From DATEPR01 sp963780635 (GTDB lineage: Bacteria > Actinomycetota > Actinomycetes > Mycobacteriales > Pseudonocardiaceae): 64,000 nucleotides of DNA. Made by a program: the position numbers and the translations under genes. Below are positions 8,200 to 17,170 of this stretch, one piece after another. Each line of letters starts with the position of its first letter. Position 1 is the stretch's first letter. The notes beneath the pieces are model-generated. The model saw only the letters and a list, made by a program, of their open reading frames with translations. It was not told the DNA's origin and did no database searches. The stretch is taken from NCBI GenBank assembly GCA_963780635.1, contig CAWACW010000012.1, forward strand, positions 186,001-250,000, given 5' to 3'.

Positions 8200-9420
8200 A
8201 TGCCCGACGCGAGTATCACCACATTCGCGATCGTGTTCGCCATGTCGGCGCTGGTCCCGTTGATCACCGACTCAGTGGCGAAGTGGATCACGATCCCGGC
8301 GGTCGTCGTGGAGATCCTGCTGGGCATCCTCGTCGGACCCCAGGTGTTCGGCTGGGCACACGAGGACGCCATGATCACGTTCGTCGCCGACTTCGGCTTG
8401 ACCATGCTGATGTTCCTCGCCGGTTACGAGATCGAGTTCGACCGGATCAAGGGTGCGCCGATGAAACTGGCGGGCATCGGCTGGCTGGTGTCACTGGTGC
8501 TCGGGCTGGGCTTCGGCCTGGTCGTGCACGGGTTGACCTTCGCGTCGCTGGTCGTGGGGCTGGCGCTGACCACGACCGCGCTGAGCACGCTGCTGCCGAT
8601 CATCCGCGACGCCGGATTGCTGCCGACCCCGTTCGGCACTCGCATCCTCGCTGTGGGCGCGTTCGGCGAGTTCGGGCCGATCATCGCGGTGGCGCTGCTG
8701 CTGTCGGGCCAGGCTCCCGCCAAAACGGCGTTGGTGCTGCTCGGTTTCGCGGCCGTCACCGCGGTCGTGGTCGTGGTGGCGATGCGACCGCGGTCGACAC
8801 GGGTGCGGCGGCTGATGACCAGGACGATGACCACCAGTGTGCAGTTCACCGTGCGGATCGCGATGTTCGTCATCGTGCTGATGCTGTGGGTCGCCGACAC
8901 GTTGCGGCTGGATACGCTGCTCGGCGCGTTCGTGGCGGGCATCGTGGTCCGGATGACAGTGCGCCGCAACGGCGACGCGGAGACCGCGCAGGTGCACAGC
9001 AAGCTGGAGACGGTCGCCTTCGGCGTGTTCGTGCCGTTCTTCTTCATCGTCACCGGCATGCGGTTCGATCTGGACGCGCTGCTGGCCGATCCGGTTTCGC
9101 TGGTGCTGGTGCCGGGTTTCGTCGTGTTGTTCGTGGTGGTGCGCGGTGGGCCGATCCTGCTGCTGCACCGGCACGACCTGTCCGTGGATCAGCGACGGCG
9201 GCTCGCACTGTTGGCGTCGGCCGGTCTGCCGCTGATCGTGGTGATCGCCACGATCGGCACCCAGACCGGCACGATGCCGACGGACACGGCGGCCGCGCTG
9301 GTCGGGGCCGGGCTGATCACGGTGCTGGTGTTCCCGCTCATCGCGCTGTGCGGTATGCGGGTGAAACCGGACGGCGTGGTGGTCCAGCCCGAACCCGCGC
9401 CCGATCCACGGCAGGACTGA
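8200..9420 (+). CDS. Cation:proton antiporter (CPA2-like)
   Basis: ATG 8200 is preceded by GGGAGGGG; a GTG at 8170 lies upstream of that ribosome binding site and was rejected. The 406-residue protein is almost entirely membrane-embedded, with about 12 helices. It shows family features of monovalent cation:proton antiporters: LLGILVGPQVFGW, LAGYEIEF and GAFGEFGPIIAVALLL. No C-terminal RCK/TrkA domain is present. It would exchange Na+ or K+ for protons and help pH or salt homeostasis. It is divergent from the protease gene and convergent with the SDR gene. Confidence 0.9.
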   Translation: MPDASITTFAIVFAMSALVPLITDSVAKWITIPAVVVEILLGILVGPQVFGWAHEDAMITFVADFGLTMLMFLAGYEIEFDRIKGAPMKLAGIGWLVSLVLGLGFGLVVHGLTFASLVVGLALTTTALSTLLPIIRDAGLLPTPFGTRILAVGAFGEFGPIIAVALLLSGQAPAKTALVLLGFAAVTAVVVVVAMRPRSTRVRRLMTRTMTTSVQFTVRIAMFVIVLMLWVADTLRLDTLLGAFVAGIVVRMTVRRNGDAETAQVHSKLETVAFGVFVPFFFIVTGMRFDLDALLADPVSLVLVPGFVVLFVVVRGGPILLLHRHDLSVDQRRRLALLASAGLPLIVVIATIGTQTGTMPTDTAAALVGAGLITVLVFPLIALCGMRVKPDGVVVQPEPAPDPRQD

Positions 9421-9426
9421 CATCGG

Positions 9427-10182
9427 TCAGCCTCGGCCGATGAAGGGCATCTCGTTGGCCATCATCGTGAGAAACGGGACGTTCACGTCAGTGGGCAGGT
9501 TCGCCAGGTACAGCACCAGTTCGGCCACGTGCGCCACGTCGAAGGTCGCCTCGGCGGCCCGAGTGCCGTCCGCCTGGGGCACGCCCGAGCGCATGTGCTC
9601 GGTCAGCGCGGTGGCCGCGTTGCCGATGTCGATCTGACCGCACGCGATGTGGTGCGCCCGGCCGTCCAGCGACAGTGCCTTCGTCAGCCCGGTCATCGCG
9701 TGCTTGGTCGTCGTGTAGGCGATCGCGTTCGGGCGGGGCGTGTGCGCGGACACCGAGCCGTTGTTGATGATCCGGCCCCCCTGCGGTGTCTGGCGGCGCA
9801 TCAGCCGGAAGGCGGCCCGCGCGCAGCGGAACGCACCGGTCAGGTTCGTGTCCACCACGGCCGCCCAGTCGTCGTCGGACACCTCGTCCACCGGCGCGCT
9901 CGGCCCGAACACCCCGGCGTTGTTGAACAGCACGTCCAGCCGGCCGAAGTCCCCCTCCACCCTGGCGAACAGCGCCTCGACCGCGGCCGCGTCCCGCACG
10001 TCGGTCACCACAGGTGTGGCGGTGCCAGGGCCGTCCGCGGTGGCCGCGGTACGTGCGAGCGCGCCCGGGTCGCGACCGGCGAGGAGCACGTCGTAACCGT
10101 CGCCGACCAACGCGAGCGTCACTGCGCGACCGATTCCGGAACCTGCCCCTGTGACCACGGCGACCCGGTTGACGGTGGTCAC
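9427..10182 (-). CDS. Short-chain dehydrogenase/reductase (SDR)
   Basis: GTG 10182 is chosen because it overlaps the stop of the VOC gene (GTGA) and directly precedes the nucleotide-binding strand. The 251-residue protein has the Rossmann glycine motif TGAGSGIG, the NNAG motif, a Ser in NNGSVSAH and the catalytic pair in YTTTK. It is a classical NAD(P)-dependent oxidoreductase; the substrate is not evident. The longer upstream frame has no support. It is probably co-transcribed with the VOC gene. Confidence 0.9.
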   Translation of the reverse strand: MTTVNRVAVVTGAGSGIGRAVTLALVGDGYDVLLAGRDPGALARTAATADGPGTATPVVTDVRDAAAVEALFARVEGDFGRLDVLFNNAGVFGPSAPVDEVSDDDWAAVVDTNLTGAFRCARAAFRLMRRQTPQGGRIINNGSVSAHTPRPNAIAYTTTKHAMTGLTKALSLDGRAHHIACGQIDIGNAATALTEHMRSGVPQADGTRAAEATFDVAHVAELVLYLANLPTDVNVPFLTMMANEMPFIGRG

Positions 10183-10538
10183 GTCGCGGCTGCGGCTTGG
10201 TGCAGCTCGATCACGTTGCCCGACGGGTCGTGCAGGAACGCCTGGCGCGAGGTGCCGATGGGCACCGGGTCGCTCACCCGGACGCCCGCTGTCCGCAGTT
10301 CGGCGGCCGTCGCGTCCAGATCGGCGACGAGCACGGCGAAGTGCTGGCCGACCGGGTCCGGTGTGCTGGACCGGATCAGGTGCAGCTGCTGGCCGCCGAT
10401 GTCCAGCCACGCGCCCGCACCCAGGCTCGCCGGGCGGTCCTGGCGCTGGGTGCAGCCCAGCACCCCGGTGTAGAACGCGAGTGCCTCGTCGACGTCGGGT
10501 ACGGCGATCGAGACGTGATGGACGGCAAGCGGTTTCAT
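10179..10538 (-). CDS. VOC (glyoxalase/dioxygenase superfamily) protein
   Basis: ATG 10538 follows a good AGGAGG site. The 119-residue protein has two beta-alpha-beta-beta-beta modules, beginning with HHVSIAVPDVDEALAFY and ending with the FLHDPSGNVIELHQ strand. Metal ligands typical of the fold (His near the start, Glu in IEL) are visible. Such proteins isomerise, cleave or bind small molecules, including some antibiotics; the specific role is unknown. It overlaps the SDR start by four bases, so the two genes form an operon. Confidence 0.88.
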   Translation of the reverse strand: MKPLAVHHVSIAVPDVDEALAFYTGVLGCTQRQDRPASLGAGAWLDIGGQQLHLIRSSTPDPVGQHFAVLVADLDATAAELRTAGVRVSDPVPIGTSRQAFLHDPSGNVIELHQAAAAT

Positions 10539-10562
10539 CGGAGACCTCCTCGACCAGATCAC

Positions 10563-10749
10563 CTCAGCACGAGCCGGGCGGCTCCACAACCCGCCCCCGG
10601 CCACGAGCCGGCGCCCACGACGGTCAGCCCGTGATCGGCCCGTAGGACAGCACGGCTCAGCACGAACCGGGCGGCTCCACAACCCGCCGCCCGGCCACGA
10701 GCCGGCGCCCACGGCGGTCAGGCTGTGATCGGCCGATAGGTCAGCACGG
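10563..10749 (-). repeat. Tandem 93/94-bp duplication covering the 3' end of the DHFR-like gene
   Basis: Bases 10563-10655 and 10656-10749 are near-identical direct repeats. Both begin with CTCAGCACGA and share GGCGGCTCCACAACCCGC and the GTGATCGGCC region. The second copy contains the stop and last codons of the DHFR-like gene; the first is a displaced copy in the intergenic space. One extra base separates the lengths. Confidence 0.85.
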
Positions 10750-11272
10750 CGATGCCCGTGCTGTGCACGTCGACATCGGCCAGCGTGAACCTGACCTGCG
10801 CCATGTCGTGGTACAGCAGCTGGCCGGGCTCGGCCTTGCCGGACAGCACCGGGTGCAGCCAGATCCGCAGCTCGTCCAGCAGGCCGTGCTCCAGCAGCAG
10901 CCGGGTGACCGGCCCGAAACCGTACTGCAGGATGTCGTCGCCCTCCTGCTCCTTGAGCGCACGCACCCGCGCCACCACGTCGTCGCCGATCACGGTCGTG
11001 TGCTGCCAGTCCGGCTCCGTCAGCGTGGTGGACACCACGTACTTCTGGATCTCGTTCATCCGGTCCGAGAACGCGTCGGCGCCTGCCCGCCCGATCCACG
11101 CCGGGGCCATGCCGTCGTAGGTCCGCTTGCCCATGATCAGCGCGTCCGCGGTGGCGAGTTGGTCGGCCGCGGCCTTCGTGGCCTCCTCGCCGAAGTACTC
11201 GAAGTGCCACGCGGGCATGTTCTGGATGTCGCCGTCGAGGGTCATGTAGGTCAGGTTGACGATCTTGCGCAT
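10718..11272 (-). CDS. Dihydrofolate reductase family protein (RibD C-terminal-like)
   Basis: ATG 11272 (MRKIVNLTYMTLDG) follows AAGGA and matches the usual start of this family; a longer frame exists upstream without support. The 184-residue protein has MTLDGDIQ, DALIMGKRTYDGMAP and KEQEGDDILQYGFG, all typical of the single-domain RibD_C/DHFR-like reductases widespread in actinobacteria. It probably uses NADPH; the substrate is unknown. The last codons lie in a tandem duplication at 10563-10749. Confidence 0.9.
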   Translation of the reverse strand: MRKIVNLTYMTLDGDIQNMPAWHFEYFGEEATKAAADQLATADALIMGKRTYDGMAPAWIGRAGADAFSDRMNEIQKYVVSTTLTEPDWQHTTVIGDDVVARVRALKEQEGDDILQYGFGPVTRLLLEHGLLDELRIWLHPVLSGKAEPGQLLYHDMAQVRFTLADVDVHSTGIAVLTYRPITA

Positions 11273-11384
11273 CGCTGGTGTCCTTCCGGCAGGGGCCCGA
11301 TCCGGTGTGTCGGGCGGCGTGGTTCCCACAGTGCCGGGAGGCGTTTACCGTCTGTTGACGGTCGGCTGATCACCCGGTCCGCGG

Positions 11385-11765
11385 CTAGGGCGCGGTGCGT
11401 GCCTGGCCCGGATGGAAGGGCCATTCCTCGAACGCGGAGCACCGCCCGTCGTCGTCCAGCGTGATGATCCAGAGGTCGCGGTAGACACGTTCGGGCGGTC
11501 CCGCGTACACCACCTCCAGGCGGGCGACGGCCGTGTCGCCCTGTGCCGCGACGATCTCGCTCCGGAGCGTGAAGACCTCGTCGGGTCCCTCGCGTTCGGC
11601 CTCCCAGAACCGGCCGATCGCGGTCCGTCCGGTGACCGGCGCGTCGAACGGCGCGGCACGGTAGGACGCGCCGGCGGTGAACAACCGGTCCAGCGAAGCG
11701 GTGCCCCCGCGACGCCAGGCCGCCTCGTACTCACTGATCCAGCCGGCGAAGCGATCGGTCGTCAT
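11385..11765 (-). CDS. NTF2-like (SnoaL-like) protein
   Basis: This 126-residue protein starts at ATG 11765. It has the cone-shaped NTF2-like layout: N-terminal helices (FAGWISEYEAAWRRGG), a LFTAGASYRAAPF strand and C-terminal strands ending in FEEWPF. Families of this fold include ketosteroid isomerase and polyketide cyclases, but many members only bind ligands, and no catalytic set can be assigned. It diverges from the SARP-type regulator, with 114 bases between the starts. Confidence 0.85.
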   Translation of the reverse strand: MTTDRFAGWISEYEAAWRRGGTASLDRLFTAGASYRAAPFDAPVTGRTAIGRFWEAEREGPDEVFTLRSEIVAAQGDTAVARLEVVYAGPPERVYRDLWIITLDDDGRCSAFEEWPFHPGQARTAP

Positions 11766-11879
11766 GCCTGTGATCCTTCCGCGGTCGATCCGTCAAGTCA
11801 GCCGTCACTCTTTCGCGGCCAAGGTCAAGTCAGGCCGAACCACACGCGCGGCGAGGACGCGCACCTTAGGGTGGGCACG

Positions 11880-14800
11880 ATGCGTTTCGGGGTGCTCGGA
11901 CCGACCGTGGCCTGGACCGACGGCGGCGTCGTCGTGCCGATCAGTGGCGTCAAGGTGCGGGCACTGCTGACCCATCTCGTGCTGCACGCGGGCACGCCTG
12001 TCACGGCCGACCGGCTGATCGAGGACCTCTGGGACGAGCCGACCCGGCGCAATCCCGCCGGTGCGCTGTCCGCGAAGGTCTCCCAACTGCGGCGGGCGCT
12101 CGACGACGCCGAGCCGGGCGCCAGGGCGCTCGTCGTGTCGCCACCTCCCGGCTATCGCATCGACGTGCCGCCCGGGGCGGTCGACCTGATCGAGTTCGAG
12201 CGGCTGGTGCAGCGCGCGCAGGCCAGCACCGAGCCACAGCGGACGGTCGAGACGCTGGAGCGCGCGCTGGCCTTGTGGCGCGGGCCCGCGTGTGCCGAGT
12301 TCGCGGACGCCGAGTTCACCCGGACGGCGATCGCCCGGCTGGAGGATCTGCGGCTCACGGCCCGGGAGACGCTCGCGCACGCCCGGCTGGAACTGGGCGA
12401 ACATGCCCAGGTGGTGGACGCGCTGGCCGAGCTGGTCCAAGCGCATCCGTGGCGGGAACGGCTGCGGCTGGCGCACGTGCTCGCCCTCTACCGGTCCGGC
12501 CGCCAGCAGGAGGCGCTGGCCGGCTTCGAGCAGTACCGACGGCACCTCGCCGACGAACTGGGCCTCGACCCGAGCCCGGCGGCGGCAGCCGTGCAGCGGG
12601 CCATCCTGGCCCAGGACGAGTCGGCCGCGGCGCCCGCCCGCAGACATGCTCGGCAGGTGTCCAACCTGCCCGCTCGGGCAACCCCGCTGATCGGGCGTGC
12701 GGACGCCGTCGCCGAGCTGGTCGGTGCCGCGTCGGCGGGTGCGCTGATCACGTTGACCGGGCCCGGTGGCGTCGGCAAGACGACGCTGGCGCTGGAGGTG
12801 GGTGTGCGGTCGCGGGGGCGGTTCCCGGCCGGTGCCTGGCTGGTCGAACTGGCCGGGATCGAGCGGGCGGGCAGCCGTGACTCGGCCACCGCCCTTGCCG
12901 AGCTGGTGCTGACCACGCTGGGCATCCGGCAGCTGTCGGAGGTGCCAGGAGTCGGGCCGGTGCAGCGGCTGACCGATGCGCTGCGCGAGTCCAGGACGCT
13001 GCTGGTGCTGGACAACTGCGAGCAGGTCGTCGGGTCGGTGGCCGCACTGGTGGACCGGCTGCGGCGCGGCGCGCCGGGCATCGCGGTCCTGGCCACCAGC
13101 CGGGAGCCGCTCGGCCTGACCGGCGAGACCGTCTGGACCGTGCCGCCGCTGACCGTGCCCGAGCCCAGGGACCAGACCGAGGTCGAGACGGTCCGCAGAT
13201 CGGCTGCCGTGCGGCTGTTCGTGGAACGGGCGCGCGCCGCGGACCGCGCGTTCGACCTGGACACCTGGAACGCGCCGATGGTCGGGTCGTTGTGCCGCAG
13301 GCTCGACGGGCTCCCGCTCGCGTTGGAGTTGGCAGCCACCCGGGTCGCCACGCTCGGCCTGGCCGAGGTGCTGGCCCGGCTGGGTGACCGGTTCCGGCTG
13401 CTGTCCACCGCCCGCCGCGACTCCCCGGCACGGCACGCGACGCTGGAGGCGGTCATCGAGTGGAGTTGGGAGCTGCTCACCGACGACGAGCGGGCCGTAC
13501 TGCGCAGGCTGGCCGTGCATGTCGACGGCTGCGCGCTGGCCGCGACCGAGGCGACGTGCGCCGGGACCGGCGTCGATGCGGACGCCGTGGTGGACGTGCT
13601 CGGCAGGCTGGTCGACCGGTCCCTCGTGGTCGCCGTGCACAGCCGCGGCGGCACCCGGTACCGGCTGCTGGAGACCGTCGCGGCCTACGCGGCCGCGCGG
13701 TGCGCGGAAGCGGGCGAGGCGGCCCGGCAGCGCGCCCGCCACCGCGCGTACTACGCGGACCTTGTCCGGCAGACCCAGCTGACCGGCGCCGACCAGGCGG
13801 TCTGGTTCGCGCGGCTGGACGAGGAAGCCGCCAACATCCGGGCCGCGATCGAATCCGCGGCCGCCGACGGAGCCGCCGACGACGCGCAGCGCATCGTCGC
13901 GGCCATGAGCTGGTACTGGCACCTGCGCGGCCGGGTCAGCGAGGCACGCGGCCTCATCGACCTCGCACTGGGCACCCCGGGCGCCAGCACGGGTGTCCCG
14001 CACGCCGAGTGCCTGACCTGGCAGGCCGTGTTCGCGGCGATGCAGGGCGACGTGGCCGGACTGCCGCAGCGGAGGACGGTCGCGTTGGCGGCGCTCGACG
14101 CGGCGGGCGACCCGGTCGCGCGCGCCCGAGGCATGAGCCATCTGGGGCTGGCCACGCTCGACACCGGCGACGCGGCGACCGGCGAGGCGCTGCTGGTGGA
14201 CGGATGCCGGACGAGCGCGGCGCACGGCGACGCGTGGGGCGAGGCGCTGGCGCTGGTGTCGCTGGCGAAGATCGCCCAGATCGGCGGGGACCTCACCGAA
14301 CTGGCACGGACCGCCGGGCGGGCCGACCAGTTGTTCGCCGAACTCGGCGACCGCTGGGGGCGAGGTGCCGCGGCAGCCTGGCTGGGGGCGCTGGCCGAGA
14401 TGACCGGGGAGCTGCGGCGGGCCAAGGAGATCAACGAGGCAGGGCTGCGCGACGCTGAGGAACTCGGCCTGTGGCCTGCGGTGGCCGAACGGCTGGGGTG
14501 GTTGGGCTGGCTCGCGCTGCAGCGCGGTGACCTGGCCGAGGCCGGACGGCTCGGCGCCGAGGCGCACACGTTGGCCACCGAGCAGGGCTCGGCGGTGCTG
14601 GAGGTGTTCGCCACGATGGTGGTCGGCTTCGCGGCCCGCCGCGCCGGCGACCTCGACGAGGCGCGGCGGCAGCTGGGCAGGCTGCGCGACGAGGCCACGG
14701 AGGCCGTGTACCTGCCGGTGGTGCTCGTCGAACTGGGCCATGCGGCGCAGCTGAGCGGGGACCCGGCCGCCGCTCTGGCGTCACACGTGGCAGCGCTGGA

Positions 14801-15119
14801 CCTGGCGCTGGAGCACCACTATCCGAGGGACACAGCCGTGGCCCTGGAAGGTGTCGCGGCCGCGCTGGCAGGCGTCGGCCACCCGGACCCGGCGGCCCGG
14901 ATCCTCGGCGCCGCGACGGCCCATCGCCACCGGACCAACCTGCCCGCCGCGTCCTCCGAACGGACCGACATCGACCGCGCGACCGCGTTGTGTGTCGGCG
15001 CGCTCGGCGAGGACGACTACCGGGACGGCTTCGCGGCCGGAGCCATCCTGTCCCCCACCGACGCGCGCACACTGGTCGACGACGCGGTGCCGGGGCGAGC
15101 GGCACTGCCGCGCGGCTGA
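11880..15119 (+). CDS. AfsR/SARP-type transcriptional regulator with BTAD and NB-ARC-like ATPase domains
   Basis: ATG 11880 (MRFGVLGPTVAW) begins an N-terminal OmpR-type winged helix of about 90 residues. A BTAD bacterial transcriptional activation domain follows (to about residue 245). Next comes an AP-ATPase/NB-ARC-like region with Walker A GPGGVGKTT near residue 294, LLVLDNCEQV as Walker B and GLPLALELAA. The last 450 residues are TPR-like helical repeats. The 1079-residue length is typical of large SARP regulators that integrate a signal through ATP binding and activate antibiotic or other secondary metabolism. No biosynthetic cluster lies beside it here, so its target is unknown. A longer upstream frame overlaps the divergent NTF2-like gene and was rejected. 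Confidence 0.92.
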   Translation: MRFGVLGPTVAWTDGGVVVPISGVKVRALLTHLVLHAGTPVTADRLIEDLWDEPTRRNPAGALSAKVSQLRRALDDAEPGARALVVSPPPGYRIDVPPGAVDLIEFERLVQRAQASTEPQRTVETLERALALWRGPACAEFADAEFTRTAIARLEDLRLTARETLAHARLELGEHAQVVDALAELVQAHPWRERLRLAHVLALYRSGRQQEALAGFEQYRRHLADELGLDPSPAAAAVQRAILAQDESAAAPARRHARQVSNLPARATPLIGRADAVAELVGAASAGALITLTGPGGVGKTTLALEVGVRSRGRFPAGAWLVELAGIERAGSRDSATALAELVLTTLGIRQLSEVPGVGPVQRLTDALRESRTLLVLDNCEQVVGSVAALVDRLRRGAPGIAVLATSREPLGLTGETVWTVPPLTVPEPRDQTEVETVRRSAAVRLFVERARAADRAFDLDTWNAPMVGSLCRRLDGLPLALELAATRVATLGLAEVLARLGDRFRLLSTARRDSPARHATLEAVIEWSWELLTDDERAVLRRLAVHVDGCALAATEATCAGTGVDADAVVDVLGRLVDRSLVVAVHSRGGTRYRLLETVAAYAAARCAEAGEAARQRARHRAYYADLVRQTQLTGADQAVWFARLDEEAANIRAAIESAAADGAADDAQRIVAAMSWYWHLRGRVSEARGLIDLALGTPGASTGVPHAECLTWQAVFAAMQGDVAGLPQRRTVALAALDAAGDPVARARGMSHLGLATLDTGDAATGEALLVDGCRTSAAHGDAWGEALALVSLAKIAQIGGDLTELARTAGRADQLFAELGDRWGRGAAAAWLGALAEMTGELRRAKEINEAGLRDAEELGLWPAVAERLGWLGWLALQRGDLAEAGRLGAEAHTLATEQGSAVLEVFATMVVGFAARRAGDLDEARRQLGRLRDEATEAVYLPVVLVELGHAAQLSGDPAAALASHVAALDLALEHHYPRDTAVALEGVAAALAGVGHPDPAARILGAATAHRHRTNLPAASSERTDIDRATALCVGALGEDDYRDGFAAGAILSPTDARTLVDDAVPGRAALPRG

Positions 15120-15318
15120 GGCACTCCTGTCGCGCCGGCACTGGGGACCGCCACGGGTTAAGAGCTAGCACAGCAACTGTTCGGCTCGCCTCGCCCAGGC
15201 ACGCCGTCTGCGGCGTTGTCGTCGGCCCCGGTACGACAGCGGTACCGGGACCTCCTTCGCCCTGCAGCCGGCGCACCTGCACGCCGCTCCCTGATCGAAC
15301 GCCATTGTGTTGGCAGCT

Positions 15319-16170
15319 CTAACGGTCGGTGTGTGCCAGCAATGCCGGGATCACCAGGTCCCAGGCCTGCCGCGGCGGGACCTGGTGACCCATGTGCTCG
15401 ATCAGCAGCAGCCGGGCGCCCGGGATCTCGCGGGCCAGTGCTTCGCCGTGGCCCGGCGGGAACAGCGGGTCCTCCGTGCCGTGGACGACCAGCGTCGGCG
15501 CGGTCACCTCGGCGAGCCGCGGCCGGAGGTCCTCGTCGCTGCCGCCGTCGAGCAGCCAGTGGTTCTTCGCGCTGGACGCCGGATCGAGCGTCCGCGCGAC
15601 CACGTGCCGCGCCACCTCGCGGACGTACGGCTCGTCGAAGCCTTCCAGCGGGCCGAATGCCCGTTGGGCGGCGACCTGGTGTTCGACCACGGCGGCCGCA
15701 TCGGACCAGTCGGGATCGGGCGGCGGGTCGGCGAACACGGCCTTGAGCCGGTCGGCCACCGGCGGCAGGTCGTCGGCCGGCCCCGAGGTGGTCGCCATCA
15801 GGGTCAGCGTCGCCACGTGGCCGGGATGATGGATGGCCAGGTACTGGCCCAGACCACCACCCATCGACAGGCCGACGACATGCGCCCGGCCGCCCGCGAG
15901 CGCGTCGATCAACCCGATCGCGTCCGCCGCCAGGTCCATGCCGGTGTAGCCCGGCTCGCCAGGCGGGTAGCTGGTGGACCGGCCGGTGTCCCGGTAGTCG
16001 TAACGGACGACCGATCGGCCACCTGCGGCCAACCGTTCGCAGAACTCCGCGTCCCACCAGTCCATCGACGACCCCGCACCGGACATCAGCAGGATCGCCG
16101 GGGCGGCCGGGTCACCGAACGTCTCGGCGCACAGGTCCACCCCGTTGATCCGCAGCATGGTCTCGGCCAT
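15319..16170 (-). CDS. Alpha/beta hydrolase
   Basis: This 283-residue protein starts at ATG 16170 on the minus strand. It has the nucleophile elbow GLSMGG, an oxyanion region near LMSGAGSS, the acid segment VVHGTEDPLFPP and a C-terminal catalytic His in EHMGHQVPPR. The overall pattern resembles aclacinomycin methylesterase-like or haloperoxidase-like esterases. The substrate is not inferable. The 199 bases between it and the SARP stop hold no clear gene. Confidence 0.9.
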   Translation of the reverse strand: MAETMLRINGVDLCAETFGDPAAPAILLMSGAGSSMDWWDAEFCERLAAGGRSVVRYDYRDTGRSTSYPPGEPGYTGMDLAADAIGLIDALAGGRAHVVGLSMGGGLGQYLAIHHPGHVATLTLMATTSGPADDLPPVADRLKAVFADPPPDPDWSDAAAVVEHQVAAQRAFGPLEGFDEPYVREVARHVVARTLDPASSAKNHWLLDGGSDEDLRPRLAEVTAPTLVVHGTEDPLFPPGHGEALAREIPGARLLLIEHMGHQVPPRQAWDLVIPALLAHTDR

Positions 16171-16233
16171 GGGCGCACCTTACGGTCACGGGCCGACCGT
16201 TCCGTTCGTCCACGGCGGCGAACAGGGTGACCG

Positions 16234-16722
16234 TCAGCGGGTGTCCAGGTCGATGCGCACCGTCGGCAGGCCGGGACCGACCTGCCGACGGTGATCCTGG
16301 TCTTCCAGCGCAGTTCCAGGGTCGTGAGGCGCTGTCGTGGACCGTCGTCCAGGAGAGTGGCGGTACCGGTTCAGGGTCGTGAGGCGCTGTCGTGGACGCC
16401 GTCCAGGAGGGTGGCGGTACCGGTTCAGGGTCGTGAGGCGCTGTCGTGGATCGCCGTCCAGGAGAGTGGCGGTACCGGCATGCCAGCGGGCCACAGTCGC
16501 AAACGGACCCTCGGGTCGGTCTCGTTGCCGCGGACGTGGTTCGCGTGCCGGCCGACGTCGCTGACGAACCAGAACGTCGAGCCGACCAATGGCCCGCCCA
16601 CCGGAGGCACCCGGCAGGGCCCGACCGCTGCCCCACGATCTCCGGCAACACCTGTCCAGGCAGCCACCGCAGGACCGGGTCGACGATCCGGCGCGGTACC
16701 TGACCACGACCTCACGGCGCAT
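16234..16722 (-). pseudogene. Decayed deazaflavin-dependent nitroreductase-like gene (DUF385)
   Basis: No single frame encodes a protein, but three minus-strand frames each hold part of a DUF385-like sequence. One starts at ATG 16722 (MRREVVVRYR). A second reads VGGPLVGSTFWFVSDVGR and then ETDPRVRLRL. A third reads WHAGTATLLDGDPRQRL and ends with LPTVRIDLD before TGA at 16234. That order matches F420-dependent nitroreductase-family proteins of about 130-140 residues. At least two frameshifts and an internal triplication of the GTATLLDGD segment (16317-16478) disrupt it. Identification rests on remembered family motifs and should be confirmed by translated search. Confidence 0.6.
16317..16478 (-). 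repeat. Three tandem 54/55-bp repeats inside the DUF385 remnant
   Basis: Units begin with CAGGGTCGTGAGGCGCTG at 16317, 16372 and 16426 and contain GTGGCGGTACCGG. They differ at a few bases in the middle (CCGTC, CGCC, TCGCC). Read on the minus strand they repeat the coding segment for GTATLLDGDPRQRL, so the array arose by duplication within the dead gene. Confidence 0.85.
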
Positions 16723-16981
16723 CCGCCACCCCTGGTGGAGACACGTAGAGTAACGGTCCCGCCCAGCACCGTCCTGCTCGGACTTCCCATTCCGTGGACT
16801 CGACCGATCGCCCCTCCTGGCATTTGACCAGATGGCGGCGCCGGACGACAATCGGGACATAAGCACGGCTCCGCCGGCCGCCGGAGTGGAAAGTTTCCGT
16901 TCCGTTACGCACCCGTCGGAGCTGGCGGCCGGGTGTCGGCGTGCCGGCGGGTCTTCCATGGACCGGCTGAACCCAGTAACG

Positions 16982-17020
16982 TTTCCGCACAACGGAAATT
17001 CGCGCTTCCGCAGAACGGAA
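16982..17020 (+). promoter_or_regulatory. Two IclR-like palindromic operator sites
   Basis: TTTCCG-CACAA-CGGAAA (16982-16998) and TTCCG-CAGAA-CGGAA (17006-17020) are inverted repeats whose centres lie 23 bases apart, on the same helix face. The TTCCG-N5-CGGAA form is typical of IclR-family operators. Extra TTCCG half sites occur at about 16895-16904. They lie about 90 bases before the -35 box of the lactate permease gene. No IclR gene is in the window. The rest of 16723-17107 shows no gene. Confidence 0.6.
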
Positions 17021-17107
17021 ATTCGACGAAACCGCCGTTGGCAATCCGCCGAAAAGACGCTTGGATTAACACAAGTGGACCCCGGCTACCCACATTCCGC
17101 CGACCAC

Positions 17108-17136
17108 TTGACACGTGGGTCACTTCATAGGTAAAT
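17108..17136 (+). promoter_or_regulatory. Putative promoter of the lactate permease gene
   Basis: A perfect TTGACA (17108-17113) is followed after 17 bases by GTAAAT (17131-17136), a weaker -10 box. The start codon lies about 35 bases further on, after GGGAGG. Confidence 0.45.
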
Positions 17137-17170
17137 CTTCCTCCACAACGACGTGCGGGAGGCCGACGCA

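Noticed and set aside
11805..14741. A 978-codon open frame on the minus strand
   Set aside because: It is antisense to the SARP-type regulator, has no family features, and arises from high GC bias in the third codon position.
15120..15318. Small minus-strand Arg-rich frame ending in RRAEQLLC
   Set aside because: No adequate start and ribosome binding site combination and no known family. Left as intergenic.
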